Assembly: GCF_002705925.1 (NCBI RefSeq) | Contig: NZ_NKRE01000001.1 | Span: forward strand, 1,236,824 to 1,300,823 | Source of the DNA: Mycobacterium ostraviense | GTDB taxonomy: Bacteria > Actinomycetota > Actinomycetes > Mycobacteriales > Mycobacteriaceae | Length of the DNA stretch: 64,000 nucleotides | Direction of reading: 5' to 3' | Part shown: in pieces, positions 54,588-64,000 of the stretch | Layout: every line of letters starts with the position of its first letter | Position numbering within the stretch: the stretch's first letter is position 1 | Translations under genes and position numbers: made by a program | The notes under the pieces: model-generated | The model's input: only the letters and a program-made list of their open reading frames with translations | What the model was told of the DNA's origin: nothing | The model's database searches: none

Positions 54588-56560
54588 CGTGCGACCATCA
54601 AGACGATCAGGACTCCAAGCGCTCCGTAGCCGAGGTAGAGGTGCACGCTTCCGTTGTGCGCGGACCGGATGGCTTGTGCGCACCATGCGACGGTCCGCAA
54701 GACCGGCGCGTAGACGTGATCCTCGATGGCATCGGACACCTCGGCACGGTAGGCGATCTTTTCCACGTGATAGCGGGTGTGTTCCAGGTGAGTCACCTCG
54801 ATGCCGGTGTCGGGCCGCAACACGTCGTCGAAGACCCGCTGCAGTGGTTGGGCGAACGACGTCGCCGTGTATTCCATGCGCGAGCTGAGTTCGTCGGCGC
54901 CGCAGGCCCACAACGGCGACCTCACGGAGTCCGGGCGGTGACGTGAGCCCCAGCGGGACAGGGCCAGCACAATCAGCACGGCGAGGGCCAGGGCCACGGC
55001 CAGCAGGCCCGGCGCGATCGAGCCGTCCATACCGGGCAGCCGCAGCATCGGACCCAGCCCGGTGAGATCGGCGTACCGGGATGCGGGCAGGGTGTCGAGC
55101 ACCGACTGCAGGGTGTCGGTGACGACGAACGGCGCCACGGCTACCACGACACAGCCGATCGCGGCGACTGCCATACCGGCGAGCATGCTGGGCGACGCCT
55201 CGCGCGCGCGACCCGCGGCCTCCGAACGCGGCCTGGCCAAAAATCCGGTGCCGAACGCCTTCACCATCGCGGCCACACCCAAGCCGGTGGTCAGCGCCAC
55301 CGCGCCGACGCCCAGCGGGGTCACCAACCCCACGACGGTGTTGTGCTCGGGCCGCGCGTGGATCAGCGATTGCACCAGCAGCCATTCACTGACGAATCCG
55401 GCGCCCAACGGCAGCCCTGAGGCGCCCAACGCGGCGATGCCGAAAAAGGTTGTGGTGTAAGGCATTTTCCGAGCCAGACCGCCCAACTTGTCGAGGTCGC
55501 GCAGTCCAGTTGTCAGCAGCACCGATCCGGCCGCCAAGAACCCGAGACTCTTGAATGCGGCGTGGGCGGCCAGGTGCAACAACGCCGCGGTCATCGCGAT
55601 CACGGCCGCCGCGGCGGCCCCGGTCGCCGACAACAGCGTGGCCGCCCCGAGCGCAAGGGTGACCAGTCCCATGTTTTCGATCGTCGAAAACCCAAGCAGC
55701 CGTTTGAGATCGGCGGCCACCGAGGCCTGCAGCACCCCGTACAACGCGGTGCCGGCACCGACCGCCAGCAGGGCCACGCCCCACCACCTCGGGCCGGGCC
55801 CGAGGATCTGCAAATCGACGCGGATCAGACCGTAGATGCCAAGGTTGACCATGGCGGCGCTCATCAATGCCGATGCGGGACTGGGCGCTTCCGGGTGCGC
55901 TCTCGGCAGCCAGGCATGCAGCGGCAGCAGGCCGGCTTTGGAGCCGAAACCCAACAGCGTCAGCACGAATACGGCGGTGCGTACTCCGTCCGGAATCCCG
56001 GCCATGTCGGCGAACCGATCAGTTCCGGCTGCTGCCGCCAGCACCACCAGGGCCAGCAGGATCGCGACGAAGCCCAGCTGGGTCATCACCGCGTAATACT
56101 GTGCGGCGGAGCGGACTTCGCTGCGACGATGATCGGTCACCAGCAGGATGAGCGAACTGAGCGCCATCAACTCCCACGCCAGGAGGAACGTGGTCACCGA
56201 ACCCGCGGCCGGAACGAGCAGCATCGCACCGACGAATACCGGCACGGTCGTGAGCGCGACGGTGCCCAACTGTTCCCGCCGTGTGTATCCGATGCTGTAA
56301 ATGCCGACGACGACGGCTACCGCACCCGTCAGCGCCATGAAGAATGCGCCCAACCGGCTCACGTCCAGGTCGACACCGATCATCGGCACCAGCCAGTCGA
56401 CCCGAGCTCGTGGCAGCGCACCGAACACGCCAGTAAGCCCCAACGCAATCCCCGATACACCGAGTCCGATCGTTACGGCACCCGCCGTGAAGGCACCTAC
56501 CGTGTTGCGGCGCACCGTAACCGAGTGTTCCGGTGGTGCATCCGCGAAAGTTGCAGTCAC
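54584..56560 (-). CDS. NuoL/HyfB-like antiporter subunit (Rv0083-type)
   Basis: 658 residues with about 14-16 membrane segments. FLLAWELMALSS carries the conserved Glu, and GFGSKAGLLPLHAWLPRAHPEAPSP the conserved Lys. Also LLGFSTIENMGLVTLALG. The C-terminus has a soluble tail containing DELSSRMEYTATSFAQPLQRVF as in HyfB-type subunits. GTG 56560 overlaps the stop of the NuoB-like gene by four bases (GTGA) and is therefore preferred to ATG 56614, which lies well inside that gene. Confidence 0.9.
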   Translation of the reverse strand: MTATFADAPPEHSVTVRRNTVGAFTAGAVTIGLGVSGIALGLTGVFGALPRARVDWLVPMIGVDLDVSRLGAFFMALTGAVAVVVGIYSIGYTRREQLGTVALTTVPVFVGAMLLVPAAGSVTTFLLAWELMALSSLILLVTDHRRSEVRSAAQYYAVMTQLGFVAILLALVVLAAAAGTDRFADMAGIPDGVRTAVFVLTLLGFGSKAGLLPLHAWLPRAHPEAPSPASALMSAAMVNLGIYGLIRVDLQILGPGPRWWGVALLAVGAGTALYGVLQASVAADLKRLLGFSTIENMGLVTLALGAATLLSATGAAAAAVIAMTAALLHLAAHAAFKSLGFLAAGSVLLTTGLRDLDKLGGLARKMPYTTTFFGIAALGASGLPLGAGFVSEWLLVQSLIHARPEHNTVVGLVTPLGVGAVALTTGLGVAAMVKAFGTGFLARPRSEAAGRAREASPSMLAGMAVAAIGCVVVAVAPFVVTDTLQSVLDTLPASRYADLTGLGPMLRLPGMDGSIAPGLLAVALALAVLIVLALSRWGSRHRPDSVRSPLWACGADELSSRMEYTATSFAQPLQRVFDDVLRPDTGIEVTHLEHTRYHVEKIAYRAEVSDAIEDHVYAPVLRTVAWCAQAIRSAHNGSVHLYLGYGALGVLIVLMVAR

Positions 56561-57036
56561 CTGCGGGTCACCGACCGCAGGGCCGCGACCACCTGGTCGG
56601 GCGAGGGTGGACATCCCGGGATCTCGACGTCGACCGGGATGACCTCACCGACGGCACCGACCACGCCATACGCCTCGCTGAACACACCGCGGTCGAGCGC
56701 GCAGTCACCGCAGGCGATGACCAGACGTGGTGCCGGCGTCGCCGCCAGGGTGTTCCGCAGCGGCTGGGCCATATTCCGCGTCACTACCCCGGTGACGAGC
56801 AGCGCATCGGCATGGCGCGGCGAAGCCACCAGCCGGGCGCCAAATCGCTCGGCGTCATAGACCGGCCCGAAGGCCCCGGAGATTTCCACCTCGCAGCCGT
56901 TGCACGAGCCCGCGTCGACATGGCGCACTTGCAAGGAACCGCGTACCCCGGCTGGTAGGCCGACGGTCGGCTCAGGCACCGGTCCCGCGTTTTCGGCCAC
57001 GCGGCCGAGTCGCATGATTCTGCCGATCCAACCCAT
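56557..57036 (-). CDS. NuoB/HyfI-like iron-sulfur subunit (Rv0082-type)
   Basis: 159 residues. The Cys set for one [4Fe-4S] cluster is intact: Cys45 and Cys48 (SCNGCE), Cys109 and Cys112 (ACGDCA) and Cys142 (PGCPP). The proximal electron cluster is therefore likely functional although the partner large subunit lacks its nickel site. First structural gene after the ArsR regulator (8-bp gap). Confidence 0.92.
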   Translation of the reverse strand: MGWIGRIMRLGRVAENAGPVPEPTVGLPAGVRGSLQVRHVDAGSCNGCEVEISGAFGPVYDAERFGARLVASPRHADALLVTGVVTRNMAQPLRNTLAATPAPRLVIACGDCALDRGVFSEAYGVVGAVGEVIPVDVEIPGCPPSPDQVVAALRSVTRR

Positions 57037-57044
57037 GCCCGGAC

Positions 57045-57407
57045 CTACTGCCGGTCCACCGCCGGGCCACCCGCTCGCAGGTCTTCCAGCATCGCGACTT
57101 GGCCGCTGAGCATCCCGGTCAACACCCGGCGAGCCACGGCCATCAGTTCAGCGATCAGCGGTGAGGTGATGGAGTAGATGACCGTGTTGCCATCCTTGCG
57201 TGCTGTCACCACCCCCGCCCGGCGCAGCACGCCCAGCTGCTGAGACAGGTTGGACGACTCCAGACCCACTTCGAGCAACAGCTCTGCCACGGCGTGGTCT
57301 CGTTCGGAAAGCAGTTCCAAAATCCTGACCCGGGCCGGATGTCCCAGCGTCTTGAAGAACTCGGCCTTCAGCTTGTACAGCGGCTCCGACACCTGGCTTC
57401 CCATCAA
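57045..57407 (-). CDS. ArsR/SmtB-family regulator (Rv0081-type)
   Basis: 120 residues. Winged helix with FFKTLGHPARVRILELL, VGLESSNLSQQLGVLRRAGVV and TVIYSITSP. Near-identical in these blocks to M. tuberculosis Rv0081, a hypoxia-linked hub regulator. It has no Cys, so it is not a classical metal-thiolate sensor. It heads the operon and probably represses it. ATG 57407 or ATG 57404. Confidence 0.94.
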   Translation of the reverse strand: MMGSQVSEPLYKLKAEFFKTLGHPARVRILELLSERDHAVAELLLEVGLESSNLSQQLGVLRRAGVVTARKDGNTVIYSITSPLIAELMAVARRVLTGMLSGQVAMLEDLRAGGPAVDRQ

Positions 57408-57425
57408 CTAAAAAAATCCGTAACT

Positions 57426-57451
57426 CAGATATCTGTCAATTTAGCAATTGA
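57426..57451. promoter_or_regulatory. Two palindromes upstream of the ArsR-type operon
   Basis: CAGATATCTG (57426-57435) and TCAATT TAGC AATTGA (57436-57451) are adjacent perfect inverted repeats in an AT-rich patch just upstream of the regulator start. They are the likely autoregulatory operator and promoter. Confidence 0.6.
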
Positions 57452-57503
57452 AAATTTTATCAGTTGTCGCGCAGCACCGCTCCCCGGCGCTCACTTATGG
57501 GGA

Positions 57504-60510
<3,007 letters not shown>

Positions 60511-60689
60511 CTGCTCCTCCAAGAATCCCGGCGCGGATAGGGTCTTAATACCTCACTTTGACAGGAATCTTAGCCCGCCACGGGGCAGCGGTCAGGCCTG
60601 GTCCTACAAACTGTCGTAATCGGTGTCCGGGTGCGTCGCAGGCGCTTGGGCAGACCGGTCCCGCGTCGCCGGGTGTTAACGTCGGACGC

Positions 60690-61784
60690 GTGCAATTCGG
60701 CGCGGTGCGAGGGGGTCTGGCCGCTGCATCGTTGGCGGCGCTGGTTGCGACGTGCCCCGGTTGCGGCGCCGATCAGCCCCCCACCACGGCGACGCGATCG
60801 ATGGTCACACCCACGACCCAGATCGCGGGCGCCGGGGTGCTGGGAAACGCCCGAAAACCCGACGAGTCGTGTGCGCGGGACGCAGCCGCGGCCGATCCCG
60901 GGCCACCGACCCGGCAAGCCCACAACGCCGCCGGCGTGAACCCGGACGTGGCCCAGGTTCCCGCCGAGCCGCAGCGCATCGTGGTGCTCTCCGGCGACCA
61001 GCTCGACGCGCTGTGTGCGCTGGGGCTGCAGTCCCGGGTGGTCGGTGCCGCGTTGCCGGACGGCTCCTCGAGTCAGCCGTCCTATTTGGGCAAGACGGTG
61101 CACGACCTGCCCGGGGTAGGGACCCGCAATTCCCCGGATCTGCGAGCCATCGCCGCGGCCCGGCCGGACCTGATTTTGGGCTCGGTATCGGTGACACCGG
61201 CCTTGTACCCGCAGCTGGCGGCTATCGCGCCGACGGTGTTCACGGCAGCGCCGGGCGCCGCCTGGGAGGACAACCTGCGCGGCGTCGGGGCTGCCACGGC
61301 CCGCGGCGCCGCGGTGGAGGCGCTGCTCAGCGCGTTCACCCAGCGGGCTCGGGACGTCGGAGCCAAGCATGACGCGACTCACTTCCAGGCGTCGATCGTC
61401 CAGCTGACCGCCAACACGATGCGGGTATACGGCGCGCGCAACTTTCCGGCCAGCGTGTTGAGCGCGGTCGGAGTGGACCGGCCGGCGGCACAGCGGTTCA
61501 CCGACAAGCCTTACCTCGAGATCGGCGCCACCGACGCCGACCTGGCCAGGGGGACGGACTTCTCGGCTGCCGACGGCGACATCGTCTACGTCTCGTGTGC
61601 GTCGCCGAAGGCCACCGAACGTGCGTGGACCATCCTCGATAGCGACTCCTGGCGCAAACTGTCCGCCAATCGCGACAACCGGGTCTTCGTCGTCAACGAC
61701 GAGATATGGCAGACGGGCGAGGGCCTGGTGGCCGCCCGTGGCATCGTCGACGACCTGCGCTGGATCAACGCCCCGATCAACTGA
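60690..61784 (+). CDS. fecB: FecB-like periplasmic binding lipoprotein
   Basis: 364 residues. Siderophore/heme-type binding fold: QRIVVLSGDQLDALCALG, DLPGVGTRNSPDLRAIAAARPDLILGS and YPQLAAIAPTVFT. Start GTG 60690. The signal-peptide end reads VATCPGCGADQ, where the lipobox Cys is uncertain (CPGC or VATC), unlike a standard L-A-G-C. Divergent from ctaD across a 179-bp gap. Role in iron-siderophore or heme capture is inferred from family. Confidence 0.9.
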   Translation: MQFGAVRGGLAAASLAALVATCPGCGADQPPTTATRSMVTPTTQIAGAGVLGNARKPDESCARDAAAADPGPPTRQAHNAAGVNPDVAQVPAEPQRIVVLSGDQLDALCALGLQSRVVGAALPDGSSSQPSYLGKTVHDLPGVGTRNSPDLRAIAAARPDLILGSVSVTPALYPQLAAIAPTVFTAAPGAAWEDNLRGVGAATARGAAVEALLSAFTQRARDVGAKHDATHFQASIVQLTANTMRVYGARNFPASVLSAVGVDRPAAQRFTDKPYLEIGATDADLARGTDFSAADGDIVYVSCASPKATERAWTILDSDSWRKLSANRDNRVFVVNDEIWQTGEGLVAARGIVDDLRWINAPIN

Positions 61785-61835
61785 AGCTGCTCACCCGCTG
61801 GACGTGATCGCCGTCACCTGGCCCGAAAACCTTAA

Positions 61836-61845
61836 CTTAGCTAAG
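61836..61845. promoter_or_regulatory. Palindrome upstream of adhC
   Basis: CTTAGCTAAG, a perfect 10-bp palindrome, in an AT-rich patch 38 bp before the adhC start. Possible operator or part of the promoter. Confidence 0.35.
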
Positions 61846-61883
61846 CTTTTGACGGCCGAGCTAGACCCTTATAAGGATTTCGT

Positions 61884-62924
61884 ATGAGCACTGTTTCCGC
61901 ATATGCCGCCTTCTCGGCGACCGAACCGCTGACCAAGACCACGATTGACCGTCGGGAACCAGGCCCGCATGACGTGGTGATCGACATCAAGTTCGCCGGT
62001 ATCTGCCACTCCGACATCCATACCGTCAAGGCCGAGTGGGGCCAGCCGAATTACCCGGTGGTTCCCGGGCATGAGATCGCCGGCGTGGTGACCGAGGTGG
62101 GCTCGAAGGTGTCCAAATACCAGGTGGGTGACCGCGTCGGTGTGGGCTGCATGGTCGATTCCTGCGGTCAGTGCAGCAGCTGTCTGGCCGGCCTCGAGCA
62201 GTACTGCAAACCCGGAGCGACCTTCACCTACAACTCGATCGGCAAGGACGGCCAGTCGACACAGGGCGGCTACAGCGAAGCGATCGTCGTCGACGAAAAC
62301 TTCGTGGTGCGCATCCCCGACGCGCTACCGCTGGACGCCGCGGCACCACTGCTGTGCGCGGGTATCACGCTGTATTCGCCGCTACGGCACTGGAATGCGG
62401 GCCGTGACACCCGGCTGGCCATCATCGGGCTGGGCGGACTCGGCCACATGGGCGTCAAGCTGGGCGCGGCCATGGGCGCCGAGGTGACGGTGCTGTCGCA
62501 ATCCCTGAAGAAGATGGAAGACGGGTTGCGGCTGGGCGCCGGACACTACTACGCCACCTCCGACCCCGACACCTTCCGCACATTGCGCGGCAGCTTCGAT
62601 CTGATCCTGAACACCGTCTCGGCGAACCTGAACCTCGGCGACTACCTGAACCTGCTCGACGTCGACGGCACCATGGTCGAGCTGGGCATCCCCGAACACC
62701 CCATGCCGGTGCCGGCATTTGCGCTGGCGCTGATGCGGCGCAGCCTGTCCGGGTCGAACATCGGCGGGATCGCCGAGACCCAGGAGATGCTGAACTTCTG
62801 CGCCGAACACAGCGTCACGCCCGAGATCGAACTCATCGAACCGGATTGCGTCAACGAAGCCTACGAGCGCGTGCTGGCCAGCGACGTGCGCTACCGCTTC
62901 GTCATCGACATCTCACGCCTGTGA
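61884..62924 (+). CDS. adhC: Zinc-dependent NADP-type alcohol dehydrogenase
   Basis: 346 residues, same as M. tuberculosis AdhC. Catalytic zinc site: Cys in GICHSDIH and the GHEIAG motif; structural zinc site with [15 protein letters not shown]; Rossmann loop [14 protein letters not shown]. It oxidises alcohols or reduces aldehydes, of the cinnamyl-alcohol/YahK-like group. ATG 61884 with AT-rich promoter. Its last 12 bases overlap the convergent gene. Confidence 0.96.
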   Translation: MSTVSAYAAFSATEPLTKTTIDRREPGPHDVVIDIKFAGICHSDIHTVKAEWGQPNYPVVPGHEIAGVVTEVGSKVSKYQVGDRVGVGCMVDSCGQCSSCLAGLEQYCKPGATFTYNSIGKDGQSTQGGYSEAIVVDENFVVRIPDALPLDAAAPLLCAGITLYSPLRHWNAGRDTRLAIIGLGGLGHMGVKLGAAMGAEVTVLSQSLKKMEDGLRLGAGHYYATSDPDTFRTLRGSFDLILNTVSANLNLGDYLNLLDVDGTMVELGIPEHPMPVPAFALALMRRSLSGSNIGGIAETQEMLNFCAEHSVTPEIELIEPDCVNEAYERVLASDVRYRFVIDISRL

Positions 62925-63305
62925 CGCAACGTCTTCGGCCTGCTGCGCGTCCTCATCCTCCGGAATAACCTGGCTCACCTCGATGCCGGCTAGCGGCCAG
63001 CCAGCGGCGGCGAGCCTGCCGGCTACCCGTTGAATGTTCTCCGGTCCGGCGTCGTGGTGGGTCACGCCGGAGATGAATTCGGCGATCTCGTCGCGGTTGA
63101 TCACACCGTCGGCTGTGGCCGGTGATCCGTCGGCGGTGAGGTCGCGCACCACTTCCTTGACCTGCTCCTCGGTCAGCGGAGTGCTGCGTAGCAACGCCAG
63201 CAACGGCACCCGGTCGGGTCCGGGGACGCCGTTGGGGTAGCCGACTTGCAGCCACCGGATGACCGACCGTAAGAAATGGGGGTGGGCACGGGAGGTTTTC
63301 GTCAC
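62913..63305 (-). CDS. DUF3349 protein (Rv3046c-type)
   Basis: 130 residues, helical. [30 protein letters not shown] and [19 protein letters not shown] (quoted in parts: [25 protein letters not shown]) are typical of the family. Function unknown. GTG 63305 starts it; an ATG at 63365 would add 20 residues with no family match. Convergent with adhC. Confidence 0.85.
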   Translation of the reverse strand: MTKTSRAHPHFLRSVIRWLQVGYPNGVPGPDRVPLLALLRSTPLTEEQVKEVVRDLTADGSPATADGVINRDEIAEFISGVTHHDAGPENIQRVAGRLAAAGWPLAGIEVSQVIPEDEDAQQAEDVASQA

Positions 63306-63465
63306 CCAAACAGTGTCACGGCAGGTGTAACACCGCGCCACCGTCTGGTGGTGCCGTGCCGACAATTCATCCGTCGTTCACGGCCGGCACATGTCTCGAT
63401 TAACCCGCGTGCCGCTCATGGTTGACCCGATGCCCGCAAGCTATCAGTGACCGCAGGCCGCCGGT

Positions 63466-64000
63466 CTACATCAGCCCCGATACCCCGGGCAAGCCCAACA
63501 CGATTCCTCCGGTGCCGCCGGTGCCACCAGTACCGTTGCCACCAGCCCCAATTCCGGCGTCACCTCCGCCGCCGCCGTCACCGACCCACTGGGCGTTGCC
63601 ACCGCTGCCGCCGTTACCCCCCTTGCCGGCGACGTTCGAGTTCTGCCCACCGACTCCGCCGGCGCCGCCGTCGCCGAACAGCGCGGCGGTGCCGCCGGCG
63701 CCGCCGTCGCCGGCGACCAAGCTGCCGACCCCGCCGTTACCGCCGGCGCCGCCGTCGCCAACAAGCAGAGCACCGCGACCGCCCGCCCCGCCGGTGCCGC
63801 CAGTTCCGTTGGCCCCCAGAGCGCCCTGCCCGCCGGCCCCACCGGCCCCGCCGTTTCCGAACCACCCGATGGCGGCGCCGCCGGCTCCGCCGTTTGCGGC
63901 GACCCCGCCGGAGAAACGTTGGCTATTCCCGCCGTTGCCACCGGCGCCGCCGTCGCCGGCGAGCATGCCGCCGGCACCGCCGGCCCCGCCGGCGCCGGGC
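63466..64000 (-). CDS. PE_PGRS-type glycine/alanine-rich protein, 5' end outside the window
   Basis: The frame runs from the window edge to a stop at 63466 and consists of GGAGG, GDGGAGG and GGTGG repeats with occasional GNxGN variants, the PGRS pattern of PE_PGRS proteins. The C-terminus ends GLPGVSGLM without a separate domain. The PE domain must lie beyond 64000. I recall no PE_PGRS gene at this place in M. tuberculosis. Confidence 0.85.
   Translation of the reverse strand, partial: PGAGGAGGAGGMLAGDGGAGGNGGNSQRFSGGVAANGGAGGAAIGWFGNGGAGGAGGQGALGANGTGGTGGAGGRGALLVGDGGAGGNGGVGSLVAGDGGAGGTAALFGDGGAGGVGGQNSNVAGKGGNGGSGGNAQWVGDGGGGGDAGIGAGGNGTGGTGGTGGIVLGLPGVSGLM

Noticed and set aside
50014..57036. 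Functional formate hydrogenlyase or [NiFe] hydrogenase
   Set aside because: The large subunit lacks all four nickel-binding Cys, and no formate dehydrogenase or hydrogenase maturation gene is present in the window.
61831..61849. IdeR box upstream of adhC
   Set aside because: The palindrome CTTAGCTAAG has an even centre and does not align with the 19-bp IdeR consensus over both arms.

Overview
The window reads as chromosomal DNA of a slow-growing Mycobacterium that is not M. tuberculosis. It is GC-rich, uses many GTG and TTG starts, and carries mycobacterial lipoproteins, a PGRS-type glycine-rich gene cut by the right edge, and long runs of genes in the order of M. tuberculosis Rv3006 to Rv3046c. 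Synteny statements are from memory of that genome, since no alignment could be run. The backbone is interrupted by blocks that I do not recall at the corresponding M. tuberculosis positions; these are the accessory part.

Layout. 1-16.5 kb: lppZ, a flavin-reductase-like gene, gatB, an ESX-type MinD-like ATPase (extra), pfkA, gatA-gatC, an ACT-domain gene, an F420-type luciferase-like oxidoreductase (extra), ligA, a MetE-like gene, lpqA, mnmA and a cysteine desulfurase. The ESX/PPE genes that lie between lpqA and trmU in M. tuberculosis are absent. 16.6-24.7 kb: an amidohydrolase-like gene, a PlsC/GNAT acyltransferase pair resembling OlsA/OlsB, then a catabolic island: TetR, Baeyer-Villiger monooxygenase, small cupin-like protein, HSL-type esterase and, convergently, a second-type CYP125 P450. 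25-31 kb: etfBA and the Rv3030-3032 genes linked to methylglucose lipopolysaccharide. 31-41.8 kb: an accessory block that starts at a tandem duplication. It holds an SDR whose C-terminus was rewritten by that duplication, a secreted trypsin-fold protein with an altered catalytic triad, STAS and SOUL proteins, a CsbD-like protein, an MmpL-TspO-photolyase operon, a DUF4333 lipoprotein and a PIG-L remnant. 41.8-49.9 kb: backbone Rv3034c to Rv3041c. 50-57.5 kb: a complete seven-gene cluster equivalent to M. tuberculosis Rv0081-Rv0087, sitting here between the Rv3041c equivalent and serB2. 57.5-64 kb: serB2, ctaD, fecB, adhC, a DUF3349 gene and the PGRS gene.

How the genes work together. GatCAB makes Gln-tRNA(Gln)/Asn-tRNA(Asn) by transamidation. 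MnmA and the desulfurase form a tRNA-thiolation pair with overlapping genes. EtfBA is a probable electron acceptor for acyl-CoA dehydrogenases and borders the lipid/sterol-type oxidation island. The Rv0081-0087-like cluster encodes a membrane complex of the hydrogenase-4/complex I type under an ArsR regulator. Its large subunit has Ser/Asn where [NiFe] hydrogenases have the four nickel-binding Cys, so it looks like an energy-converting hydrogenase-related (Ehr) complex and not a hydrogenase.

The most interesting points are that complex, the TetR-BVMO-esterase-CYP125 island with a KstR-like box, the duplication with its nested 35-bp deletion, and the degenerate secreted protease.
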